64,000 nt of DNA from Colias croceus (Eukaryota > Arthropoda > Insecta > Lepidoptera > Pieridae): assembly GCF_905220415.1 (NCBI RefSeq), contig NC_059568.1:11780001-11844000 (forward strand), read 5' to 3'. The translations under genes and the position numbers were made by a program. Positions within the stretch are counted from its first letter, which is position 1. Every line of letters starts with the position of its first letter. This document shows, in pieces, positions 23,372-35,161 of this stretch. The notes under the pieces are model-generated. The model was not told where the DNA came from. It made no database searches and worked only from the letters and a program-made list of their open reading frames with translations.

Positions 23372-24180
23372 AACCGATTTCAAATAGTTCAGGATACATC
23401 GCCCATTTTTGCAAGTGACCACTATCAAGCTAATTTTCCGTTTGTAGCTTTATTTTGATGAGACGCCCAATAATTTCGTGTACGAAAGTCTCGATTGTGG
23501 TAGCTAACAGAGATAACAAGGATAAAAAATTTTGATTTGATGGTTCTCAAATATTTATTACTAACTGAATGATTTTTTTTTGTTCAATCTCAAGATAATT
23601 ACCTAAATTATTCGAAAAAATATTTGTCCTACAAAATCTATGGTTTGTTCAAAGAGTCCCCCTTTCCAAAGTGTATCGATAACGAGGTCATCATAAATGA
23701 TTACTAACAAGCTGATTTTTTGTTTTCACTTAGTTAATGTTTATATAATTCAACAGACATATTGTCCTACAAATTGCGTAATAAATATTTGAGAACCATC
23801 AAATCAAAAAATTTTATCCTTGTTATCTCTGTTAGCTACCACAATCGAGAGTTTCGTACACGAAATTATTCGGTGTCTCATCAAAATAAAGCTACAAACG
23901 GAAAATCAGCTTGATAGTAGTCACTTGCAAAAATGGGCGATGTATCCTGAACTAAAACTTGCACTTGCAACATTTACAAATACAGACAAAAATGCTCATA
24001 AAATAAAAACTACTGGGCCTATCCGAATAAAATTTTTATGGGACCAATTCGACACCATCCCGCATCGAACAAAAAAAGAATCACGTAAATCGGTTCAGAA
24101 ACCTCGGAGTAATCGGTGTACATACATAAAAAAAACATACCGGCCGAATTGATAACCTCCTCCTTTTTTTTAAGTCGGTT
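23372..24180. mobile_element. Second AACCGACTTC-family MITE, split by a nested MITE
   Basis: Reverse-orientation copy of the element at 12966-13209. Its left end AACCGATTTCAAA is separated from the rest (AAACTTGCACTTGCAA...AAGTCGGTT) by the fold-back MITE at 23387-23952. The open frame across 23820-24152 is an artefact of this fusion. Confidence 0.75.
23387..23952. mobile_element. 566-bp fold-back MITE with TA target duplication
   Basis: Starts GTTCAGGATACATCGCCC and ends GGGCGATGTATCCTGAAC, flanked by TA on both sides, so Tc1/mariner-like by TSD. The arms pair over most of the length. Further copies: 27853-28416 and, truncated at one end, 39705-40260. Confidence 0.8.
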
Positions 24181-24495
24181 AAAAATATTACTAAACTAAA
24201 ACTAATAGCTTTAAATATATAAAAACATAACGCAGATTGATATTTTCTTAGGATATTTGTTATCCAATAGATTTATAGGATTTTTAAGAACACAATTAAA
24301 AATTATCCTCTTGAAAACACACAATTTATATTTATTTTGATAGAAATATTATTTATATTTTTTTGGTTTTTATGGCATTCAAATGCTTTATAAATATAAA
24401 GAAAAAATTCGATCACGAGGCGGGCCTCGAACCCGCTGTGTCCCTTAAGACACATAAAACTGAAGGAATAGAATAAATTCGATTGCTCAGGCGGG

Positions 24496-24570
24496 TCACG
24501 AGTGGCTGAGTTGGTTAGGCATCCGCCCCGGAATGGCGCGAAAGATGCGGGTTCAAGTCCCGCCTCGTGA
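24496..24570 (+). ncRNA. tRNA-like sequence, copy 1
   Basis: A 75-nt stretch with a perfect 7-bp acceptor stem (TCACGAG/CTCGTGA), an A box (TGGCTGAGTTGG), a B box (GGTTCAAGTCC) and a good T arm, followed by a T-run terminator (AATTTTTTC). The anticodon arm is poor: the best stem CGCC/GGCG leaves loop CCGGAAT, without U33. It is probably a tRNA pseudogene or a tRNA-derived repeat that may still be Pol III-transcribed. Confidence 0.45.
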
Positions 24571-24792
24571 TCGAATTTTTTCTATATATTTATAAAGCAT
24601 TTGAATGCCATAAAAACCAAAAAATATAAATTCAAGAAAAGGTCGTGTTCCATCGTTACAATATTGTATTCACTGAAAAGTGCTTCATATTGGTTGAGAT
24701 GTTTGTTAAATCATCTCAATAGATGGCGCGCGGTGTGTCCCTTAAGACACATAAAACTGAAAGAATAGAATAAATTCGATTGCTCAGGCGGG

Positions 24793-24867
24793 TCACGAGT
24801 GGCTGAGTTGGTTAGGCATCCGCCCCGGAATGGCGCGAAGGATGCGGGTTCGAGTCCCGCCTCGTGA
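24793..24867 (+). ncRNA. tRNA-like sequence, copy 2
   Basis: Same as copy 1, 297 bp downstream, with two differences (GAAGGATG for GAAAGATG; B box GGTTCGAGTCC, the consensus form). It is also followed by a T-run. Same anticodon-arm weakness. Confidence 0.45.
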
Positions 24868-25149
24868 TCGAATTTTTTCTATTCTTTATAAATTTATATT
24901 TATAAAGCATTTGAATGCCATAAAAACCAAAAAAATATAAATTCAAGAAAAGGTCGTGTTCCATCGTTACAATATTGTATTCACTGAAAAGTGCTTCATA
25001 TTGGTTGAGATGGTTGTTAAATCATCTCAATAGATGGCGCGCGGTGTGTCCCTTAAGACACATAAAACTGAAAGGATAGAATGGGCGTTTTTCCATTACC
25101 CGGCCCGGCACCGGCACCGGCGCCGGCGTTGATCAGATGAGAGATCTCT

Positions 25150-27200
25150 TTGAGTGATGCGATTAATGGACCAGATAGTGTGCAGTGGCAACAAACAATC
25201 AAAGAGGAGTTGCAATCATTTAGTGATCTAGAAGCTTGGGAACTCGTAGAAAGGCCAGTGAATAAAACAATAGTGAAGTGCAAGTGGGTTTTTAAAATTA
25301 AATATGACTGTGAAAACAAAGTGAGGTATAGAGCGAGACTTGTGGCGAAGGGTTTTACACAAAAAGAAGGTATAGACTATAAAGAGACCTTTTCACCCGT
25401 TCTCAGATATTCTACTTTGAGACTTTTGTTAGCTTTAAGTGTAGATAAGAACCTAGATTTAATACACCTTGATGTACCTACTGTCTTTTTAAATGGTTCA
25501 TTAGATGAATGTATCTATATTATGGAAATACCAGCTTGTTCAAATATGCCTAATTGTGAAAATAAAGTACTTAAATTAAAAAGAGCGATATATGGTTTAA
25601 AACAGTCAGCCAGAGCTTGGTATAAAAGAGTGGAAGTTTGTTTGTTAGAATTAGGTTACACCAAGTCTCAGTATGAACCTTGTTTGTTTATGATTTGTAA
25701 TAGAAATGTTAGAGTATATATAGCATTATTTGTAGATGATTTTTTGTGTTCCATAATAGTAAAGAAATATGTGTTATATTAATAAGTAACTAAATTGACA
25801 ACAAATTTTAATGTAAAAAATTTAGGCCAGTTGAAGCGTTGTTTGGGTATGAATGTAACTGTTAAGGACGATTCTACTGCTATAGATCAGAAGGATTTTG
25901 TAGATGTAATTTTAAAAATATTCAAAATGGATAAATGTAAAAGTTCAGACACTCCAATGGAAAAGAATTTAAAATTAAATAATATTTGTCAAACATACCC
26001 ATATCAGCAATTACTAGGTGCGCTAATGTATTTATGTGTTTTATCTAGACCTGATATCAATGACCTATTATACTAGTAGACGCGGCATACGCCAACATCA
26101 TTGCACTAAAAAACAGCGTAATTAATACATACCTACTTACTAACGCATTATCACCAATACAGTTGTTCTCTCTTTCACTCTCACGCACGAGACATAATAC
26201 ATGTCTCACTCATGTACTTCGTAATAACAACTGCCGATTAAAATATAAAAAGAACGTCCAGCCACGACGCTGAATGGTGCGTGACTAAGTGAAACTCGGG
26301 CACTTAGCTGAGTTTTTTCTTGCCAAAATAGAGAGCGGGTAACGTATCTAGCTTTTTTATATATTATATCATAGCCTGATATAGCAATTATGCAGTGAGT
26401 TTCCTCAGTCAATATAATAACTGCTATGAAGAGACTCATTGGAGACATTTAAAAAGAGTTTTAAAATATTTAAGTAAAACTAAAGACTATGGATTGAATT
26501 TGTAAAGGGAGAAAGTTCACTGATTGGCTTTGTGGATGCAGACTGGGCATCTTGTTCTATAGATAGGAAGTCCTATACAGGGTTTATTTTTAAAATGTCT
26601 GGAAGTGTAATATCCTATGAATGTAGAAAGCAAAAAACTGTTGCATTATCAAGCACAGAGGCGGAATATATGGCGCTCTCTGAGGCATGTAAAGAGGCTG
26701 TATATTTAAGAAATTTAATTAGTGAGATAAGTGGAGGTGAAATTGTTAATACACCTATTAATTTGTTAAGCGATAACCAAAGTTCACAGAAATTAGCATG
26801 TAACCCCTTGTTTCATAGAAGAACTAAACATATTGACGTTCGGCATCATTTCATTAGAGAATGTATTATTAAAGAGTTGGTTAATATTTCTTAATTTCTT
26901 ATATACCTACATCTGAGATGCCAGCCGATATCCTAACTAAGAGTCTCTGTAGTGCAAAACATTATAGATTTATTAAAATGTTAGGTTTGTCAAGAATTTA
27001 ATTGAAATGAAATTTTGATTTTGTTGTTATAAATATAAATTTTTGTGTACATTATTTTGTTAAGTGGGGGTGTAAAATTTTTGTTTATCTGTGGTAACAA
27101 AATATTGTCTCTGTGCAAACTTGCGCCATGTGTGTACTCTTCCTTACATTGTGATTAAAGATGTCTGACCGCAACCCTGTGTTTTATTCAAGTTTTATTA
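25150..27200 (+). pseudogene. Broken Ty1/copia retrotransposon (RT, RNase H, probable 3' LTR), copy 1
   Basis: 25150-25779 encodes a copia-type reverse transcriptase (WVFKIKYD, ETFSPVLR, AIYGLKQSARAWYKR, catalytic FVDDF). 25795-26076 continues in another frame (KNLGQLKR, LLGALMYL, RPDIN). 26074-26410 is inserted foreign sequence. RNase H follows at 26532-26894 (DADWAS, SSTEAEYMA, RRTKHIDVRHH). A polypurine tract AAGTGGGGG at 27062-27070 precedes a likely 3' LTR starting TGTAAAA. Gag, protease and integrase are absent, and stops and frameshifts make it non-functional. Confidence 0.88.
26074..26410. mobile_element. Unassigned insertion inside copia
   Basis: The insertion separates LLGALMY..RPDIN from the expected following copia sequence (TCAGTCAATATAATAAC). 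It contains a TATA-like AAATATAAAAAG followed by a GC-richer stretch, like a promoter or LTR fragment. I could not define terminal repeats or a target duplication. It is shared by both duplication copies (about 37984-38310), so it predates the duplication. Confidence 0.5.
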
Positions 27201-27202
27201 AA

Positions 27203-27801
27203 CTTTACTATGTCAGGACCGTTACTGATTGGTCAGATATACGTGACTGTTCCCTGAAATATTGAAGTTTTGATAGTTTTTCTTTATTTTGTTGAAAAAA
27301 ATTAATATTTTTTTATGTAATTTCGAAACAAATGCATTCTCAAGTACTGATTGGTATTGTAATTCTAGATTTGCCCCTAGTTATTTCATTAATAAAATAA
27401 AAGTTAAGTATTGCATTTTCGTAAAAGTAACGGTCATGACAATTTGTAACAAGTTACAATAAGTAATTATTTCGTTTTTAACTAGAGTTTATGTTCATTT
27501 GCTAGACAAGACAATTATTAAGCTACTACATGCCAAAAAACCCAATTCTAACTTCAGTTTTATTTCAAAAGCAAAATATTCTTAGGTAACGTTCTGGACC
27601 AAAAAACGTGCCTAAGCACAGCCTAAGTTACTATTTTTCACTATTTCATATAAAATCGGGGTTTAAAATAAAATTCAAAAACATTTTTAGTAAAATTTAA
27701 TTAATCTATTACTCTAATAAACCAACAATTACCCAAAATACTGAAAACAATATTCAGTAGCATATTTTGAGAGGTGGTACCAATTGAAAAAAAAATGCCC
27801 A
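27203..27801 (-). mobile_element. Terminal fragment of the TGGGCATT DNA transposon, copy 1
   Basis: Reverse complement of the left part of the full element at 41139-43465. It ends AAAAAATGCCCA then TA at 27802. At its other edge it abuts the copia 3' end, so copia inserted in it or replaced its remainder. The ORF across 27701-27985 is a chance frame. Confidence 0.7.
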
Positions 27802-27852
27802 TATTATATGTATTGAAGAAAGTAATCCTTTGATAAATGTTCAAAAATAATA

Positions 27853-28416
27853 GTTCAGGATACATCGCCCATTTTTGCAAGTGACTACTATCAAGCTGAT
27901 TTTCCGTTTGTAGCTTTATTTTCATGAGACACCGAATAATTTCGTGTACGAAACTCTCGATTGTGGTAGCTAACAGAGATAACAAGGATAAAATTTTTTG
28001 ATTTGATGGTTCTCAAATATTTATTATGCAATTTGTAGGACAATATATCTGTTGAATTATATAAACATTAACTAAGTGAAAACAAAAAAATCAGCTTGTT
28101 AGTAATCATTTATGATGACCTCGTTATAGATACACTTTAGAAAGGGGGACTCTTTGAACCAACCATAGATTTTGTAGGACAAATATTTTTTCGAATAATT
28201 TCGGTAATTATCTTGAGATTGAACAAAAAAAAATTCAGTTAGTAATAAATATTTGAGAATGATCAAATCAAAAATTTTTATCCTTGTTATCTCTGTTAGC
28301 TACCACAATCGAGACTTTCGTACACGAAATTATTGGGCGTCTCATCAAAATAAAGCTACAAACGGAAAATTAGCTTGATAGTAGTCACTTGCAAAAATGG
28401 GCGATGTATCCTGAAC
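27853..28416. mobile_element. Fold-back MITE, second copy
   Basis: Same family as 23387-23952: begins GTTCAGGATACATCGCCC, ends GGGCGATGTATCCTGAAC, TA on both sides. The internal order of the two arms matches over about 560 bp. Confidence 0.8.
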
Positions 28417-28420
28417 TATA

Positions 28421-29830
28421 ATGTTTTATTTATCAAAAAACTTAAATGAGTGCTTCTACACAAAACAAAATAATGTTTTATTTACATATCAAAAAACTTA
28501 AATGAGTGCTTCTACACAAAACAAAATAATGTTTTATTTATAAAAAAACTTAAATGAGTGCTTCAACACAAAACAAAATATACGCAGTAAAAAAATTTTG
28601 CAAGAAAATTATTAGAAAATCAAAATATGGGGCATTTAACGCGAAGCGGACACAGATTTCAGGGTCAATTTCAGATTTCGGTTATATTTTAGTATGTTAC
28701 ACTTGTATATATCCACGGTATTTTGAAAACTAAGATTCTAAATGCAAAAATTTTTCGTATACATACCGTAGATATATAGTGTAACATACTAAAATATAAC
28801 CGAAATCTGAAACCTGACCCTGAAATCTGTGTCCGCTTCGCGTGAAATGCTCCTTAAACAGCTTTAATACAGTAATCATTTGATAATTGTTAAAAAATAA
28901 TGTTTTTTTTTTATCAAAAAACTTAAATGAGTGCTTCTACACAAAACAAAATAATGTTTTATTTATAAAAAAACTTAAATGAGTGCTTCTACACAAAACA
29001 AAATATACGTAGTAAAAAAATTTTGCAAGAAAATTATTAGAAAATCAAAATATGGGGCATTTAACGCGAAGCGGACACAGATTTCAGGGTCAATTTCAGA
29101 TTTCGGTTATACATATTTTAGTATGTTACACTTGTATATATCAACGGTATTTTGAAAACTAAGATTCTAAATGCAAAATTTTTTCGTATACATAACGTAG
29201 ATATATAGTTACAAGTGTAACATACTAAAATGTAACCGAAATCTGAAACCTGACCCTGAAATCTGTGTCCGCTTCGCGTGAAATGCCCCATATACAGCTT
29301 TAACACAGTAATAATTTGATAATTGTTAAAAATATAATGTTTTTTTTTTATCAAAAAACTTAAATGAGTGCTTCTACACAAAACAAATGAGTGCTTCTAT
29401 ACAAAACAAAATAATGTTTTATTTATCAAAAAACTTAAATGAGTGCTTCTACACAAAACAAAATGTTTTATTTATCAAAAAACTTAAATGAGTGCTTCTA
29501 CACAAAACAAAATATACGTACTTAGTACAAAAAATTTTCAAGAAAATTATTAGAAAATCAAAATATGGGGCATTTCACGCGAAGCGGACACAGATTTCAG
29601 GGTCAATTTCAGATTTCGGTTATATTTTAGTATGTTACACTTGTATATATCCACGGTATTTTGAAAACTAAGATTCTAAATGCAAAGAACTTTCGTATAC
29701 ATACCGTAGATATATACAAGTGTAACACTAAAATATAACCGAAATCTGAAACCTGACCCTGAAATCTGTGTCCGCTTCGCGTGAAATGCCCCATATACAG
29801 CTTTAATACAGTAATCATTTGATAATATTT
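28421..29830. repeat. Array of short tandem repeats alternating with ~230-bp hairpins, copy 1
   Basis: Short units containing AACTTAAATGAGTGCTTC and ACACAAAACAAAATAATG repeat in runs near 28421-28580, 28905-29010 and 29340-29520. Each run is followed by a long inverted repeat at 28629-28853, 29053-29290 and 29566-29793, whose arms start GGGGCATTT..CGCGAAGCGG and carry CAGATTTCAGGGTCA. Thus three higher-order units of about 420-510 bp. Confidence 0.75.
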
Positions 29831-31017
29831 GTTGATTGGATAATTTGGATTGGATAATAATGATTTGTTGGTGGGATCAACATCATGGGAAGTGACGAAC
29901 TACGCAGAAACACGCTGCGTGCTGCTGGAGCTTGCAGTAGCTACAATTTAAATTTTACTTAATGTAAACTTAATAACATATAAACACCTTATTTGTGGCT
30001 ACTAAGCGATTGGTACCAACAATCGAAACAACTTTTTTAAATTTATTTACTATAATTTACTTAAACGAAAAATTAAATTCTGATATAGAATCTAATAGAC
30101 CGTACAATTAAATTTAAAAGTCAAGTTTCAATTAAAGTCTAGAATCTGCCCATTCGTGACAATAAGTTAGAGGATAAAATTCAATGCAGGTACAGTTTAG
30201 ATTACATTTTAATGAATTTTTAATTACTTGCGATTTTAAAGCAGCTTTTTTCATCACACAATCGTTTAATGTTTAAATCATACTATTTACTTATATTGCT
30301 TCTATTTGGAATAATTCAATGAATCTAGTACTTACTGACAAGTTAGCAATTCAGATTGGGTCAAGTTGTCACATGGCCCATACTTGTTGCAGGGACAACA
30401 TAAACGGACACCAGGGAGTTGCGACATTTCAACAGTACCTAGAGGAATTATTAATAAGTGTATTCTATATTCTTTGTAGATGTGTAATTTATGTCTACAT
30501 AATAAAAAACAAAGTTGCTGTCCTAGTCTGTCGTATGTATATGGATAAAATAGTTGTTGAGGAATTTGTTTTGTACATTAAAAAATAAAGTAGGTACTCA
30601 AATTTTGATTTTACTAGGTATGTGTGTGAATAAATGTAATGTTTGTTTATATACCTGATAGTTCCATACCATTAGATAGCACTGGCACTGGTGGATTATC
30701 TGTTGGCTAAAAGTGAATAATTATTATAGTTTCAAAAATAAAAAACAAAAAAAAACTTAAACAATAAACTTAAACTCATGCAATTGTTATATCTATTGTC
30801 ACCAATCCTTTATTAATAAAATTGATTCAAAATTTACACATTTACATTTATTGGATGTGTGTGTAAATTTTGAATCAATTTTATTAATAAAGGATTGGAT
30901 TCTATAAGAGTTGTGTACTAGATACAATCATGGCAGTTACATACAATCATACTTGGGTGAATCTAATAAAAGCATGTTAAAAATTGCTTTACAGCTGCCT
31001 TACAAATTATTAAATAA
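29831..31017. other. Unassigned block, present in both duplication copies
   Basis: Contains an 89-codon open frame at 30319-30588 that also stays open at 44976-45245. It lacks homology I recognise and shows no splice or start context, so I do not call it a gene. A perfect hairpin lies at 30802-30898. Confidence 0.4.
30802..30898. repeat. Perfect 38-bp-arm hairpin, copy 1
   Basis: Arms 30802-30839 and 30861-30898 are exact inverted copies (outer ends CCAATCCTTTATTAATAA and TTATTAATAAAGGATTGG), with a 21-base loop. The same 97-bp hairpin is at 45459-45555. Confidence 0.85.
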
Positions 31018-32511
31018 TCTATACTAATATTATAAAGCTGAAGAGTTTGTTTGTTTGTTTGAACGCGCTAATGTAGGGAACTCTAGAGTCTAGACCTATT
31101 TGAAAAATTCTTTTGGTGTTAGATAGCCCATTTATCGAGGAAGGCTGGCTTATACCTGCAAAAGTTTCCATCATATAACAATCTTCGGTGGCAAAACTTT
31201 TCATTTACGATATCAAAACTTTTCAAATTCGCAAGCAATTGATATTATGTTACCTATATTTAATAATTATTATTAATTTAGAATACTTGAGGAAATTGTA
31301 CTAAAACTCTTGAATAAAATGACGCCTTATTATTTTGTTGTTTTAATTTGCTTTGCAGATATCCATCACTAAAATCTATACTAATATTATGAATGATAGT
31401 CATGGTATGAAATGTAAAAACATTTTATTATTATTAGGTACTTATGGAAAGTCAATTGAAGAGGGAGTAAATGTTAAACTTTTTCTACCTCTATGGCCCA
31501 AGGAATCCAAGAAATAAATTTGAGTAAAAGTGGGCTTAATGACTTGAAGAGAAGCAAAATGATTAAAGAAAGATTACACAGATTGCAAAGGAGTCAGGAA
31601 TCTACGCATAAAATTAAAATACTGTATTCTAGCTGGTTCGAAAATTAAAAAAAGTTATCATTACGTATATATTTTTCTTTAATTTATTATTTTAGGTCAA
31701 GCAATCTAATCAGCATAATGATTAACTATATTAAACTGATTCATCACGAAAGAATATAAACAAAATTTACCTCTTACCTCCATTTCAATACATGAACTTT
31801 AACGTTAGAAAATTTACATGTAAATATCTAAGGTCACATGTAAGACAGATTCATAAATAATATTAAAAGATCATGCATTAGATACAAAAATACTAACAAT
31901 CGCCATGCATAGGTATATCATTTAGGATCATAATAATTATCGAACTACGCTACTACTAATTTTATCTGGCCTATGAGTTACTAGTACATCGCCAAGAGCG
32001 GGAATTCATTGAATACCTAGGTACTTACTTTAGGTGTATTACAGGATTCTCGTGGACGTTTTTCTCTGTTACTAGAATTCATAGTTGATACCCTTTGTAT
32101 TTAAATGAATATTTTATTTCAGTAGCACGCTATATTATTTTTAAGACAAATAAATTCACCAATGATAAAAACGTGACACAATAAGGCGTCCTTTAACTAA
32201 TGTGTCAGTAAAAATTTAATTAGCAACGTTTCTTTTACTTCAAACCGAAGCGTTTTATGAATTCGTTATAAAAAAGGCACAAGTACAAATAACTTTAACC
32301 AACTAGACTAGATAATTTAAAATAATGATGAGAAATTTAAATTTAACAAGTACACCGACAAAGCCATGAATTACGTGCTCTTAGATCACAGTCTTTAAAT
32401 GAAGTGGTGCCACTTGCGGGCTGCGGCAAAAAAATTATTTCTTCTAATTTTATTTTTTTTAATAATTTATTCATAACCATGGATACAAGTCCTTCAGTCG
32501 TAATCTTAGGC
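31018..32511. other. Truncated Helitron start and unassigned sequence
   Basis: 31018 starts TCTATACTAATATTATAAAG after an A, the usual lepidopteran Helitron 5' end, and the homology to that family fades by about 31230 without a CTAG end. A second start-like TCTATACTAATATTATG is at 31374. The remainder to 32511 is AT-rich without recognisable features. From about 31132 the block is missing from duplication copy 2. Confidence 0.45.
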
Positions 32512-32884
32512 TAAGCAAGCACCACGATTTTATGCAGCGTGATTATTTTATCGCAGAAATACAACGTATGAGTTACTTTAAAGTAGAATATGTTACGGCT
32601 AAAGGTAGGTGTGAACTGTGAACATAAACTTAAGATTAGCCGGCTAAAGTTAGGTTTATTTTCGTGAAGCAGCTAAAGTTCGAAAACATGTTTGTTTGCG
32701 TCGTGATATTCCATCTTTGGCCGGTTAATGTGCACATTAACCGAAACGAAACGGCTAAAAAGTAAAAATGTATTCGATGGGCGCGCCGGGCCGGTGGAGG
32801 GCTTGAGGGGCCCGCACGCAGAAAGCTGGTGGCTAGGTTAGGTTAGGTTAGAACAAGGGTTAGAATTACTCAGACCCGCACGAG

Positions 32885-33580
32885 CCGAGCGAGTGTATAG
32901 AAAAACATTCGATGAAGAAGGGTCAAACACATAACAATTTTCAATTTTGAATATTTTATTGGTAAATTGGACTTACCCCTTTTGATACTTTAAATTAAAA
33001 ATATTATAAGTAGGTAAACCTTAGTAGGTAACTATAATATTGTAAGTTGTTTACAATATAATTTTATGAAAACTTATTACAGGAGTTTCCAATACGGCTA
33101 TTTGTCAATTCCAAGCTGTCCATGTAAATTTTATAATGTGTGTATCTGTTAATACTTACGAAAATAAACATAGTTTTATTTTATTTTATAAAAAATTATA
33201 AGCCATCTAGTATTGATCTGCATTATCATTACATCCATATTTTCACATGGCAAAATGATAATGAATATACGTATTTGTATATTCATACGCAATGGTATGT
33301 GTAAATAATAGTATGTATTACCTATATAAAAGTAATATGTACATTATACATGTAAGTATGTACCTACATAATATTATGTGGATATCTTTAGTAAATACAG
33401 CATTGCCTACGTATGTAATGTGACTTAAGAATGTGACTAATAATATTGAGGAAAAAATAAAAAATAAGCAGTATCAAGATCGTTCAGTCCATTTTCCCTA
33501 GGGTTGCATACTCAAAATTTTGATTTCCCTAATTGCCATCAGATTCTGGTTTGGTTTACCCAAGGGTTTACCTATAAATT
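32885..33580. mobile_element. Internally deleted relative of the 14155-16522 element, copy 1
   Basis: Inverse-orientation match to 14155-14355 joined to 15869-16316. It carries the terminal TGCCATCAGATTCTGG once. It supplies the empty-site reference for the nested insertion at 14356-15868. The duplication partner is about 46750-47445. Confidence 0.65.
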
Positions 33581-33949
33581 TGTTTATTGTATAATATACA
33601 GTACATTGTAGATAGTATTAGACCGAGATATTGACACAAAATTTCGAGTCATTTGTAACAGGATGGCGGTTCTACAGGGGTCTTAGTACGCAATGATAAA
33701 AAGAAAAACGATAGTGTGAACGCTGGTACCGGCGGCATAGTCGCGTGGGCGTTAGTCGAACTCGTCGGAAAAATAGCGAAGTCAAACGATTTGTAACACA
33801 AAAATTTTAGAATTTACCGATAGCCCATAAAAAAAAGTAGGCGGTAGTGTCATGCCATACTTTTCCAGTGTGACTTACAGCCCGCCATACCGACGCGAAT
33901 GTGTTGATTTAAAACAAACAAACAAACATAAAACAGGGCAGTAATTAAA

Positions 33950-34288
33950 GTGGCATATAAAAAGCCCTTCCGATTTCCAAAAAAACAATTGTACCTAGAA
34001 ACCGGTCAACTTAGTGTACGGAAGGCGCTCATTTTAAAATTTCACAAGTCAGCTGCTAGAACAATAAATAATCCGGGAAGTAGACGTCTTACATGGAAAG
34101 CTCCTACCACTCGCACCTCTTTTGCTTATAAATTCTTCTCTTTCCTGGGTCCTTACTTATATACTAAAATCAACATTATATTAAATATTTTTAGAATGAC
34201 TAGATGGAATTTAAAAAAGTCCCTTAAAGTATGGATGCAAGGCCTTGACTATATTCAGACTGAAGAGTTTTTGAAATTGGAAGCATGA
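33950..34288 (+). pseudogene. C-terminal tail of a non-LTR reverse transcriptase, copy 1
   Basis: A 112-codon frame with FRFPKKQLYLETGQLSVRK, YKFFSFLGPYLYTKIN and WMQGLDYIQTEEFL. This resembles the last segment of insect LINE ORF2 proteins (a hydrophobic F..GP..YN stretch, then a WL..LDY..TE end). It lacks the catalytic part. Copy 2 at 47814-48152 differs by a few residues. A CA microsatellite follows at about 34320-34366. Confidence 0.5.
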
Positions 34289-34387
34289 GACAACTAGAAA
34301 ATTATTTACAATATTGATGTACACACATACTCACACACACACAAACACACACACCCCACACCACACATGAACATACTCGCATGTTTT

Positions 34388-35036
34388 AAAGGCCCTACTC
34401 ACGGTTCAACACAACCCTCAATCTGATGACACAATTTCATTCCGCGATTGCTTGCCACAACGTGTGCACGTCATGTTGATGCCTGGCCTGATGCTAAACC
34501 TCAACGCAATAATACGCATTATTAATGGATATACTAATTTATGAAATATAAGATAATTATATTTGTAAAGCTTGTATTTTTTCCAATTTTATTGATAGAT
34601 TTCAAGGGCTATAAAGTATAAACGGCTATAAAATATAAACATCTTCCTCAAATATGTAAAAATGTCTTTCCCGCGTTTATCTCAAAACCGCCATTTTGCG
34701 ATTACTGCGCAGCGCGATTGAGCCGAGATTGGAGCAATCACAATACTCACGTTCCAACACTAATTGAATCGTGAGTAGGCTTACTAGTGACACGTGGGCC
34801 ACGCCCACATCGCACTTCTATTATGTTCTTACTGTTCTGTGAAATAAAACTCAATGCAAACTAAAGTAGCCTACTCACGATTCAATTTCAGTAACAATCT
34901 GTTGACACAATCTGCAGTGAGCTGACAGATTGTGTCGTGAATAGTATAGTTGAGGGCACGTTAGGGGCGTAACCCTTGTGTCATCACTGTGTCAACAGAT
35001 TGTTACTGAAATTGAATCGTGAGTAGGCTACTTTAG
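34388..35036. mobile_element. MITE cluster of the CCTACTCACGATT family
   Basis: Includes a compact element at 34861-35036 with perfect 49-bp arms starting CTAAAGTAGCCTACTCACGA, and a larger relative beginning GGCCCTACTCACGGTTCA at 34391. Bases 34523-34760 recur in copy 2 at a different position (45777-46000). Confidence 0.75.
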
Positions 35037-35161
35037 ATAAGATCACCTAACTCGCTCTCAGTTGTGCGCAGAAAAATATTCGAGTCGGTTGTCAACTGTC
35101 AAACCTTATTTCCATATTTATTCATTATTTAGAGCGTGTTGTTCGGTATTAGAGTGGAAAA

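Larger units (their letters stand above)
24413..25080 (+). repeat. Tandem repeat with period about 300 bp carrying tRNA-like sequences
   Basis: The block GTGTCCCTTAAGACACATAA starts units near 24441, 24738 and 25047; the third unit is cut short. Units 1 and 2 each hold a tRNA-like sequence and end with a shared tail (GCATTTGAATGCCATAAAAA). At 24413-24437 an inverted partial copy of the tRNA-like 3' end (GATCACGAGGCGGG) precedes the array. Confidence 0.7.

Noticed and set aside
23820..24152. 110-codon frame as a protein-coding gene
   Set aside because: It spans the junction of two nested MITEs, and its second half recurs in the MITE at 12966-13209.
28421..29830. Regular short repeats as a CRISPR array
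   Set aside because: Repeats are adjacent or near-adjacent without unique spacers, in an insect genome, and are tied to fold-back elements.
30319..30588. 89-codon open frame, also open in copy 2 (44976-45245)
   Set aside because: Conservation is explained by the recent duplication; no homology, codon bias or context supports a gene.
32834..32851. TTAGG run as a telomere or interstitial telomere
   Set aside because: Only about three units; too short to mean more than a chance or element-derived repeat.
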